From Pithys albifrons albifrons (Eukaryota > Chordata > Aves > Passeriformes > Thamnophilidae): a stretch of 64,000 nt of DNA. Below are positions 50,501-62,500 of the stretch, piece by piece. The DNA lies in contig NC_092475.1 of assembly GCF_047495875.1 (NCBI RefSeq), forward strand, positions 7,964,501 through 8,028,500. Direction: 5' to 3'. The translations under genes were made by a program, and so were the position numbers. Below the pieces are notes generated by a model. It had not been told where the DNA came from, did not search any database, and saw nothing but the letters and a program-made list of their open reading frames with translations. Within the stretch, counting starts at the first letter, position 1. Every line of letters starts with the position of its first letter.

Positions 50501-53500
50501 AATGTCTCCCTTTTATTTTTTTTAGATTGGTCTGTTTGATTTGGAAGTGAACTGTCTTACCAAGATCCTGTTTGGGGCTCTCGTGGTGGTCTCCCTGGTC
50601 ATGGTGGCCCTTCAGCACTTTGCTGGCCGTTGGTATCTTCAGATCATAAGATTTCTCCTCCTGTTCTCCAACATCATCCCCATTAGGTAAGGCAGCAGTT
50701 ATTAATGCTCCCAGCACAGTGCTGCTTGCTTTGTGTCCTCCTCCATGCTTCTGCCATGGAGCAGCACGTAAACTCTTATCTATTCCTCATTTTACAGCTA
50801 AGCAAATCTAGAAATAGAAATCAAGTTACTGTTCAAACATAAGAATTGCTTTGTTGTTTCTGCTGACTTTGTTCAACTTCTTAACCCATTCGCTGGCTCA
50901 GGCTGTGGATGAGTCATTTAAGGGCCCTTTTCTCAGTGTTTGGACTACCTGGTTACTTTGATAAGAACAGAGTGAAAAATGGAAAGGAGTGTTATTTATA
51001 CAGCCTGTAGTGTAATAGGACACAATTGCCTTTTAGAGAGGAATGAAACTTTAATATTAAATTATATGCTATTAGTAAGTGGATTAGTAAGTTACTTTGG
51101 GTGCAGGACTGGGATTCATTTCAGTTCCATTTTTTACTCTGCTCTCTGTGTATCAATCACACTGTCCTTACTCTGTCCATCTTCCCCTCATATCACATCA
51201 GTTCTTCTCATTGCAATTTTATCACCTATCTTTGAATTACAGAGTATTTACTTTTGCCACCCAACCACTGCCTTTGAGTATACTTCTGAAACAGCCTCTT
51301 CAGCAACTCCAAGTCAGCATGGACTGTGTGTCCTTTCATTACACTGTGCCAGTTCACAAGGATTGTTTTCTGAAGTTTAACTGGTGTTACCTTCTTTTTT
51401 CTCTTTTTCCCTTCCCTCCTGCACAGTTTACGTGTGAATCTGGACATGGGGAAGATTGTGTACAGCTGGGTGATCCGCAGAGATTCCAAAATCCCCGGCA
51501 CTGTGGTTCGCTCCAGCACCATTCCGGAGCAACTGGGCAGGATATCCTATTTGCTAACAGACAAAACAGGTATCTAGAAAATCAGGGAATGTTGTTGTTT
51601 GGATTTTGTTACCTTTTTGGCTAGGCAGAGAGTATAATGTAAGTTTTCTTTGGACTAGAAGAAATATGCATTTCCTGTCACTTTGACGTTGTGATTTAAT
51701 CAGTTCTTAAAAAATTCTGCATGTTTTTTTGTTCTGAATGCACTGTGGTAAGGTAGGACACGACTGTTAAACTACCTGAAAGAACATTTAAAGCATGCTG
51801 TTGAAACAAAAGCTGAAGGCAAAAATAAAATTAAGATCAACTTTTTAGAGCTAAATTTCAAAGCCAGATAGAGATAGCTTACACATATAGGCTGAAACAT
51901 CATCAGTCTGTCTGCTGCTGTCTTTATGCTTTTGAAATTGGGCTTGAATCTGAAAGCCTAAGCTGTAATACAAGCTTGGTCTGACATAAAATCCTGGTCC
52001 CATTGAAGTTGTTTGCAGGGTTTTTTTGTTCCAGTAGGACCAGAGTTATGTCTGCAGCTCTTGCTGGCACTGATTGTGGGGTGAATCTCATTCTTATTTA
52101 CACTGCACTCCTTCCAAAGAGAACCGGCCCTCAGGCTTGTTAATATTGTCACTTTTGCTGGCTATGCCGGGAGTCTGGTGCCATGACTGATTCAGCTTCT
52201 GGCCCAGTTTCTCTTGAATTCGAGGTGCAGGGACAGGAAGGTGTGCTGGGCAATGTGGGTGTTGGTTCCCACCCCATGTGTGGTGCTGCTCTTGTTGCAG
52301 GAACTCTGACCCAGAATGAGATGGTCTTCAAGCGACTCCACCTGGGCACAGTGGCGTATGGCTTGGACTCCATGGACGAGGTGCAGAGCCACATCTTCAG
52401 TATATACACCCAGGTACACTGCACCAATTGACTAAAGCTCACTAAAGCTTTCCAGGCCACTGGACTTACGGTGGATTATTGTGGCAGGGATCTACTTGTT
52501 GACTGTTACTTTTTTGGAAAAGTCTAAAGGCCACTGGATGCTTCATGCATATATAATGTCATGGTTGCTTGTTGCATCTGTAGTTGGTTTCACATCCACT
52601 AGTCTTTAACTGCCCCAGCACATACAAGTGTAAGTGGGTGTATGTGCCTGTGTCTTGCTACTGAGGTCTGAGTGTAAAATAACATATATTTTTTTAAATA
52701 TCTAGGCATCTCTCTCTCCCTTCTCCTCCTTAGCATCTTGTTCTTCTCTTGATGGTGAGACCCTTAAATGGCTGAACTGTACTAAAAAAAAGAATTCAAC
52801 AAAAAAACGCCATATCACAAACCCCCAAACTTCACATCTATTTGCCCTCATTCTGTACTCAGTCTCTAGAGAAAACTTGACTGCTGTTTAAATATTTGCC
52901 AAAGTATTCAATATTTGTCAGGAACATTTGGGTGACTGACTAGTCCAGTGAGGGACTAGTGACTGAATACACTTCAGCTGAGGGTTTGCTGTTTGATTTT
53001 TGGCAGCAGTGCTGATGAGCAGCAACATTAAATTTGAAGATCTTATATGTCCTGATCACTAGTGTGGAAAATAACACATGGAATTACCCTGGTGAAGAAT
53101 CTGTCTCATAAAACTTTCATAATTACCAAGTGAGATTCCTTATAATGAGAAGCATTTGCTGGCAATGATTGATTTTGAACTGTAGTTCTTATTCTTTGCT
53201 CTTATTTTTACCATGTTGTGGCCTTTGACCTGGAAGTGAAACTTTTGTCCTCTTGACACGAAAGGTTAACAGAGCAGGAAACTGGATCACTGTGTGTCCC
53301 TTCTTCAACTGGGATAATTTAGTAATTGTGCAATTATCCGAAGACTCCTATTCTGATACTAAAAATAGTATTAAAAATTAAATGAATGTAATTAAGATTT
53401 TCTAGCTCCATACGAGTCTTCTGTTTTCTGTTTTCACTAATTATATTCTCTTGCACATGAAACCCAAGTGACACTAAGTTTTCCAAGCCACTGGTCTTTT

Positions 53501-56500
53501 GTGGAGGAAGAAGTGGATTCACTGAGTCTTCTGACTTTGGTGCCTGGTGGATCTGCAACAAAAGGGTTTTTCCTGGTGTACTGTTCCAAAAACCTGGGAA
53601 AACTTTTGGAGCACTTTCCTGCACTGGTAACGATAAAGCAGCTGAATTGTTGGGGTTACATCCTGTGACAAGTGTGTCTTGTTTCTGGGACAGTCTGCAC
53701 AGCTGCTTCAGTCTTCACTGAAGTAAAAACTTCATGTAATTTTTTTTTCCACAATAATTTTCTTTTCATTTTTCAAGCAATCCCAGGACCCCCCTGCTGT
53801 GAAGGGCCTCACCTTGGCCACCAAGGTGCGCAAGACAATGAGCAGCCGCGTGCACGAGGCAGTGAAGGCCATCGCGCTGTGCCACAATGTGACGCCCGTG
53901 TACGAGTCCAACGGCGTCACTGACCAGGCGGAGGCAGAGCGGCACTATGAGGACTCGTGCAGGGTGTACCAGGCGTCCAGTCCCGACGAGGTCAGTGCCC
54001 ATCTGGCTGCCTGAAAGAGTCAGTATGGCCCTGCATGTTGCTGAAACACCCCCAGTTATTTGGAGAAAGTACTCCAGTTTAGTGAAGGGGATAATATTTT
54101 AATGCATTATTGCTCTGATAACTCGAGTAGACCATAAGTGCCCTCTCAGCTGTTCTGCCCCACTGCCTGAAGCTACAGATCCCTGTGGTGACTGGGGTCT
54201 GTTGTCTCATTGCAGAATTTGCTTCTCTTTCTGCAGCTTTTATGCAGGGTGTAATTTGCACGTCAACACCATGAGTCTCCCTTTGACCACATTTGATAAA
54301 TTATGGGCTATCTTATCTTGTTTGGGGGATGAAGCTTTTGGGAGGATGTTGGAATACTCACACAGTTCAGCTTGTCCCTGCTCTGCAAGGTGTTTGACCT
54401 CCAGACCAAGTGAAAAGTTGTAAATCACACTGAGCAGCACTACTGACCCAGGACACAGCCCTTCCCCTGCAGATGGACAGGCCCAGTGCCCGAGAGTGAA
54501 GTGCCAAGTTTGTGTTGGAGCAAAGCTGTGCCCTGCCAGGTCTTTGCCAGCAGCCAGCACAGACAGGGCTATGCAGGGTGGCACAAGGGGAGAAACTTTA
54601 CAGCTCTCCAGACACTCACTGGAGACTTCACTTAACACTTGAGAAATTGGGTTCTATGCAGGACCTACAATTTAAGTGCTGTTTGCAACCCTCTGCAAAA
54701 TTTGGAAGATTTAATTAGAGTGCTGTTTCTTCTGTGACAAAGACAGGAGGAATAAAATATGGTTTTGTGTGTTGTTTACACTTCTTGGATGCATCTTCTT
54801 TTAGGGCAACCAAAGTAACACATTTTGTTTTCTATTCATTTGTACAATTGCACTTGGTCTGTGCTATGAAAAGAGACTCAAGTTTGAAACTTCCCTTGAG
54901 GAACCCACTAATGTTATGAGAACATCTCACCCCTCGGACTACATTTGAAGAGTTCTTCCATTTATTGCCCCACGTAAACCAGCTTTGCCTCTGATAATAA
55001 CCTTTTCACCTCTGACATCAGAAGAAGAGCTGTTTTTCCTCATTGTTAGAGGCGAGAAGTGCTTTGCATAGAAATACATTTATTCCTTTGAAGCCCAGCT
55101 GTGTGAGGATTTTGGGACTGTTGTTTGAATTACTGAAAGACTGGCACACAGTTAGTATCCTTGTTTCATATACATTCAAACTGTTCCCTGTAGTCTTTGT
55201 CTTCTAAAGTAGGTAATGCATTTGTTTCACACAGTGTGTTTTTCTCTGCACTGTACAAAAGCTGTATCTCTGCTCTTCCCCCCTCCTCGATGTACCCACA
55301 GTGCCCACCAGCCCTTCCTCCTCCCTGAGCAGGGTGTGGGTGTCCTCTCTCCTCTCCCACCCACAGTCTAGGGCAGGGGTTTGTTTATCTGCTTTTCTCC
55401 TCTATAATGTGTTGCTCACCCCTGTAAAGGCAGCTTACAGAAAGCAACTGCCTTTGGATTGAAATGAGTTCCGAATGATTTCCAGATGGTAATTTTTGTG
55501 ATCTGCATTTAAGGGTGTTTTTTTTCTTTTCCCTTAAGCATTTATTGGCTATTTTTGCACAGGTTCTCTGTTTATTTACATACATACTATGGTATATAGT
55601 GAAGTAAGTGATTTTTCTTTTCCTTTTACTCTTTATACTGTTCTGCCTGTAAAATATTTATGCAGCAATTTGTCTGAAATACCCAGGGGATATTGTTTGT
55701 TTGTTTTACTATAGCATGATAACTAATCCTTCCAAGATTATTGTTTAAATTCTTTTTTCCTTTCTTGTGATATCTTAAGTAGAGAATTACAGTGAGTTCA
55801 GAAATCAGATATGCTTTGCTGCACTGAGGCAATCTTGTCTGTAGGTCTTAGATATACAAATATTGTTTAGCCATGCTCTGTATGTCATACTAGATGGTAC
55901 AAAATGCAGGATCAACACAAGTGAAGTCCTTGAGAAGGGAGCTATGCTGTTAAATAACATTCCCTGTGGGGGAATGGCTTTGGACTCCTGTTAAAGCCAG
56001 CCTTTGAAATCCTATATCAATAAAATATTGCCATGGCAGGGAAGGTCAGTTTATGAAATGAGTACAAAAACTTGTATTCTCTTTACTTTACCAGCAAGGG
56101 TAATTTCTACCAGTTGGCACAGGATTCATTTCCTGTAACAGAAAGCAGGATTTCCTAAATTTGTTTCCTGTACACGCTGCCATTTAGGAGTCTTGAAGTA
56201 TCTTTATTCAGATATCGGTTACAGCCTTGGGGCTCTGCAGCCAGTTGTCAGTTGTGGCCATACAGTAACTAACAGGGGAAATGAAATAGATATAATCTGA
56301 TCAGAGATAAGAGTGCCTGGGATTCCTGGGCAAACAGTCTTTAACCCTGACAACCCTGTGCAGCTGCCAGGACATGAAAGGGTGCACAGATCAATTGGTG
56401 TCTGCCTGCCCAGGCAGCCCTAAATGGGACTCTGCAGAGCAACTCATGGCACCAAGGATCAATTTGTCTCTTTAGAATGAAATTTATTAGTCGATATCCA

Positions 56501-59500
56501 CTTCAGTGGTGGCTTGGATAATTTAATTGTTGTAAAGAGCAAAGTTTGGGGATAGTGTGCTGAGCTGCTGGAGCTGCTCTGCTTTGTAATGCTCAGATTG
56601 GTGTCAGGCTTGGCCTAGACCGAGCTGGGAAATCCTGGCATGTAGTCACTGTATTGATTTCCCTCATCCGTGAGTGTGTTTGGTGAAGGTGTTGAGGGAC
56701 TTCAAGCCTGTTTTAAATCTCAGTCCAAGCTGAAAAATGTATTTTTGCATCTTGAATGTTCCTCATCTCCTTGCTGTGGCTGAGAGCACCTCTAGTTATG
56801 TGTTTGCAGGGCACAGAGTAAACATGCTCTGTGTGTCCTGGAGCTGGGTCATGCTCCCTGTCCCAGGGGCCCAGGCCCAGATCTGTCCATGCTTCCATTG
56901 CCGTCAGTTTGTCCATTGGTGCCTCAGCACTTCCCAAAGGCCCGGCCCATTGTGTTCCCTGCTGAGTGGAGACAGTCAACACTTTTGGTACATCTGGTGG
57001 AAACACTTCAAAATCCTATCACTGTCTCTCTCAGTAGTTACTCATTAAGTACTGTGGAGGCTGGGAGGTGGCACGTTCATGGGGTCAGCCCCTGGAGGTG
57101 CTGACAGGACCCACACCTCCTCGGGAGCAGCATGGAAAAGGGGGATTTCTTTTAGTATTCTTGCCCTTCCACTGAGGTGCCATTTCAGGGCCATGCCCAG
57201 TTCCTACTGCTCCACAGTCAGTGTGAAGTGTGTCACGTGTGTGGTGTGGCACCTCTGACTACTCATCCATCAGTTCTCCGCACAAGGCTTTTCTTTCTGG
57301 AAGTTTGAAGCTGCCTGATACAGGATTTGAATGTGATGCTGGCAGGGAAGGAGGGAGGAGGTGTCTGTGGAAAGGAGGTGCTGAGCTGGGAGCAGAGATT
57401 TGTCTCTCCAGGCATTTGCAGTTTACCAGCATGGGCAAATCCACAGCCAGTGCTGCTCAGGCTGAACATTGTGTTGTGAGCAATTCTCAATAATTATTTA
57501 TTAACCAGAGCATGAGAAACCCAGGCTCCATCTCTGCTCTGGGAGACTTTTAGGAGGATTATCTATCTGCACACTTTAATGCACTGGGGATGGCTTGAAG
57601 AAACTTTTTCAAAGATAAGCTTGAAAGAGCCTTTGATTTGTAATCTTTCAGAGTAAGCCTGCAAAAACTTGCTAATATTAAGCCAAATATTGATTCAAAT
57701 TGATTTAAAGGTCTTTCAAGGCAAAGTCAACTCAACTATTTTTCGACTTTTATTTTAATCTGGAAATTTAAGACTATTTTCTGAAAGCAAAATTTAATTT
57801 TAAATTTGCTTTTATGCCTAGTTTTGGATGAAAGGGATCTGAATTCACAAAAGCTTATCCAATTAGACCCAATTGTATCAATTCATCTCGTAAAATCCAG
57901 ATCCAATGAAAGTATTTATAGGTTCCATTTTTTTTGTATCTTATATATGTGATTTCCCCAAATAAATTTCATCTTTCTCTAAGGTATTAGTGGTCACTTA
58001 AACACAGAACCTGAAAGGTAGAAGGGATAATTAACCTTCAAGTCAGCAGCAACCATGTCCCCAGTGCTCTCGTGCCTCTGAAAATGTCACTGTAAAACAC
58101 TTCCAGTATTTCATGTCTGTTTGGAGAAAGTATCCCTTGATCCTTTCTGGAGGCCAGTGATATATGGGCTCATGTCAGCTGCTGCTCCCATCTGTTACTG
58201 CCCAGACAGCTTCTAGAGTTAAATCTCACAAGCTCAGTCCTAGATGGATGTGTCAGCTGAGGTGGGGATTCTGGGGGCATTGTCAGGAAAGCAAAATAAT
58301 GCCTTGAGTCTTGTGTCATGACTCAGTTGCAATCCAGTGACAGCTTGTAAAGAATTCAATGCTGTAGGTCCCTAAATACTGGAAGCTGCAATCAAAATTT
58401 TACCCCCCTAAGTTCAGTTAAATGAGTTCTGGTGTGTGCCTTGACAAATTTGGGGTTGATTTGGGTTTTTTTGGTTTGTTTTTTGGGTTTTTTTTTTAAT
58501 GATTAGGGAGAAGGGCTCTCTGCTAAGAAGTGTCTGGGCCAGCCTTCAGCTGCATTGCTGATCAATACAGAGCTTGAAAGATGTTGATGAACTGTTACTA
58601 CTGAACAGATAGATAATAACAGAGCTCATTTTGTTTGTTTGCTTTTTTAATATGAATTTTTAATGGCTGCATTAGTGGTTTTGGCTTTGATACTGTAAAT
58701 CCAGGGTGAATGCATTGGTTTAAATTCTTGATTTCATAAACAGCAGACTGGGAAATAACACTTTTAAAAAGCAAGTGTCTGTAAAGGGGTTTGCTTGATG
58801 TGCCCAAAGAGGTTTGGGCACCCTAGGGCTGGGCAGAGGGTCCCTGTGGCTGCCCTTGTTCTTTTGGAACACAATCCTAAAATCATTTAGGTTGGAAAAG
58901 CCCTCCGAGATCACTGAGTCCCACTTGTGCCCAATGCCCACCTTGTCCCCGAGCCCAGAGCACTGAGTGCCATGTCCAGTCTTCCCATCCCTGGAGGTGA
59001 CAAAGGAGACTCCACCAGCTCTCTGGGCAGCCCCTTCCAATGCCTGACCACCCTTTAGTGAAGAAATTCTTCCTGATGTCCAAGTGAACGTTGCAGTTGA
59101 AGGATGGCCACCTCTTACTGAGGGTCTAGGACAGCCCAGCAGCTGAACCAGAGAGGAGCTGGGCTGCCCAAACCCCCAAAATACTGTTAGTAATCTTGTA
59201 AATCAGGAAAAACCCACTGGGAAGAGCTGTAGAAGAGCACTTATGTACATCAACAGGTCTATGTGATAGCACCATTAATGACTAATGAATTCTCTGCAGC
59301 CCCCTCACTATCCCTTGCCCTCCTGATGGGCTCTGGCCGCCCTCACCGTGTGCTCCTCCTCTCAGGTGGCCCTGGTGCAGTGGACTGAGAGCGTGGGCTT
59401 GACGCTGGTGGGCAGAGACCAGTCCTCCGTGCAGCTGAGGACCCCGGGCGGCCACATCCTGAACTTCACCATTCTGCAGATCTTCCCCTTTACCTACGAG

Positions 59501-62500
59501 AGCAAGCGCATGGGCATCATCGTGCGGGTGAGTGCCGTGTCCTGGGAACCTCCTGCTAGCACAGACTCACAGGACAGGGCAGGCTGGAAGGAACCACAGT
59601 GCCTCATCTGATCCAACCTCCCTGGTCGGACAGGGCCATCCCAGAGCACATGGGACTGTCCAGATGGTTCTGGAGTATCTCCAGGGAGGGAGACTCCACA
59701 GCCTCTCTGGGCAAAATATTGAAACACATCAAACATCCGTGTCCATGCCACAGTCATGCTGGCAGAGCTGAGAGGGTTGTGGGATGGACATGTGGTCACA
59801 AGTGCCTTCCCCTCTCAGGGTCAGGCCTAGGAGTAGGAATCAAGCAGGATCATGGGTCCAGCTTACACTGCACGTCCAGAGCCTTGTGGGGTGCACCAGG
59901 GAGTGATGGAGGAGGCAGCAGGTGGGAAGGAGGGAACGGGTTCTGGACTGATGCCACGACAAGTAACTTTAGGATCTTGTTAGTGGTTTTGTGAATCTGC
60001 TCCCCAAATCTCTGCCAGCCATCCAAAGTCCTCTCAAAGCCCCGGGAAGTACAGCAGCACAGGAGGAAGCACTGAGAGCTGCAGGGAGCTGTGGAGATGA
60101 TTTTGTGTGAATTGGTTGCCAGAGCCCACAGGCAGGCTGAGCACATGGAGTCACAGCAGGGCTGGGAAATAGCTGAGTTAAGGTAGATGGAGGCCATTTG
60201 TGCAAGTACCTTCAGCAGCAGCAGCAGGCACTTCACACGCTGAATACGTGCCCAGCTGAAGGTGTACACGTGACTGTGGGTTAGGATACAAATACAGTAA
60301 AAGATCAGAGCCTCAGGTTAAAAAAAAAACACCACCAAACCCTTAAAAAGAAAGAACAACAAAGTGTGGCTGTTAAAAAGACTTGTCACCATTATCATTG
60401 TTGGTTTTCAAGATTGATTCTCTAGCACTGTGATAGTAAGATAAACCCAGCTGTGGCGAGGCACTGCTGTTTGCCTGTGGAGCAAACAAGGTGAAGCAAT
60501 CTGAATATTTCTTTTGGAGGTAATTAAAACATCATTGTTATTTTTAACTGATAGTACAGACAGATAATGGGTACTAGGAATCTAAAACATGAATATGAAA
60601 CCTGTAATGCAGGACAAGATAGGATTTTTTTGTATCAATTTGTGGGCTCTGCAGCTTTGTTATTTAGGGTAGGAAGAATAGGTGAGGTTAGAGGAGGGGT
60701 GGTTATTTTATTTTTTTCCCCTCCTCTATTTGCTTTGTAGTAAAACTGGGTTAAACCATGTTTATTTTGAGGAATCTGGAAATAGGTTGTAAAAATTTCC
60801 TCTGCCTGAGAATTTTTCATCCAAGTGGAAAGAGTCCTCTTTTTGTTTGCCTTTTTGATTTGAAGCTTATTCATTTTAAATTATCTGTTATCTGCTTTCT
60901 CCCACATAAGAAAGAAATTCTCTAGTTTGTATTTCTGTATTTAGGATATTTCTGCTGGCAAAACCAGCAGAACTCCCACTTGTGGTCAGTGGGAGCAACA
61001 TCAGGCCCAGATGTCAAGTGTAAATACCTGTAAAGAAGCATTAGTCCCTCTCTGTTGTGCTTGTTAATTGAGTATTTTGTAGTCAGTCCACTGCTGCTAA
61101 GCCATTAAAATCAGCTCCCTACCCTGTGCAGAGTTAGGGCTGAGTAGCAGATGTTTGGTGCCCAAGGATTGCTTTGCCCCATTTCTTTATATTGCAAAAT
61201 AATATCTTGAAGCAAGGTTTTCATTTTCATTAAAAAACCAAACCAAACCAAAATTCTAAATAGTTAGATATAAAGTAAAATCTACTTTAATTTTGATCTG
61301 CAACTTGCAAGGTGTTTACCTTTTTAGTGTATCTTTTAAAGCTGTGTCACGGGTTTAAAACACAGAAACCAGGGGAGGGAAAGCAGCATGAGGTATTCAG
61401 AATAAAATATACACAGCCAGGGAGGGACTAAAGTTGCACTCAACATTGTAGTGAGTAGAATCCAAATGGTAAAATTTTCTGCTCAACTATAGAGGTATTG
61501 CCCGTTCTTACAAACTGCAGGTTTTCAGCAGCTGGAAGCCCTTGTGGTAATTTTGCCAGGCTTCCTGTACGAGCTGGGATGGAATTCCAGCAAGTGGTTG
61601 CTGTGTCCAGCCCAGCAGTGCTGTGCCTGCAGTCCCTGGCAGGTACCCATCTCCCCTGTGCATCTTGTCTGCTCTGGCTCCTATGAAAAGCCCCCCTTCA
61701 ACACATACATTTTAGTAACTAAACTAATAGTTAATATTGCACAGAAATCGCAGATGTTGCCTGGTTTGGGATATTTCTGCCATATCTATTTCTTTCCTTG
61801 TGATCAACTGCCATTTCTGTACCTGATTATTTCAGTTCTAAGAAGTCCTGTTTTACTCGAGCAGCCTCTTCACCACTCTCCGCACTGACTTATCTTCCCC
61901 TTTGAGGAAGGCCTGTTTGTTTGACCACAATATTTTCCATTCTTCTTTTTCTTTGCATTTTTTTCCCCTTACCCATGTGGAATGATCTTTGTTGTACAGC
62001 AAAGATAGTGCTATTGTCATATCTGGAATTGAAAGAAGCCTTTGAACTGTGGCCAGAGTCAGACCACGGTGGAAAAAGATGCTTCTCCAAAACAATATAA
62101 CTGGCAAATCTTTGTGTAGATTTATAGTGTGATCTTGCCATAATATGAGAACGCACTAACCTCCTACTGAACTCGGGCAGAGGAAATGACTAATGCAAGG
62201 AGATAGCTGATACAGTATTTATATTGGACAAAAAATCTAAACTATCTTAAGCCAGTTCTGCAGCACGGGAAGTGGAGTCTTTATTCAGTTTCCTACAGAG
62301 ATGTTGTTAGACACTCTTTAATCAAATAACTTAATAGATAAACCTTTACCTTTGGCTACTGCCAAGAGCGTTGTGTTTTATTTAAGTGGATTCTACTTGT
62401 TTTGGTAGGGTGACACGTTTCCCTCTGGGGATGTGGGCTGTGTGTCGCTATATGAAGGCTGGATGTTTCAGAACATTAAAAGCCAGGCTTAGGATTAATT

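Larger units (their letters stand above)
53991..59365 (+). other. ATP9A: ATP9A intron 14 (5.4 kb)
   Basis: Contains an AT-rich candidate element at about 57590-57990, a T/G low-complexity tract at 58451-58498 and a CR1 copy near the 3' end (58871-59105). Otherwise plain intron. Confidence 0.86.

Noticed and set aside
50979..51624. Overlapping open frames running through ATP9A intron 11 into exon 12
   Set aside because: The upstream parts read intron sequence. Only 51427-51569, in its own frame, matches the ATPase.
59850..60269. 139-codon open frame on the - strand in ATP9A intron 15
   Set aside because: Leu/Cys/Ser-rich with no recognisable domain, no splice or promoter context, inside an intron. 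A degraded repeat or retrocopy cannot be excluded without a search.
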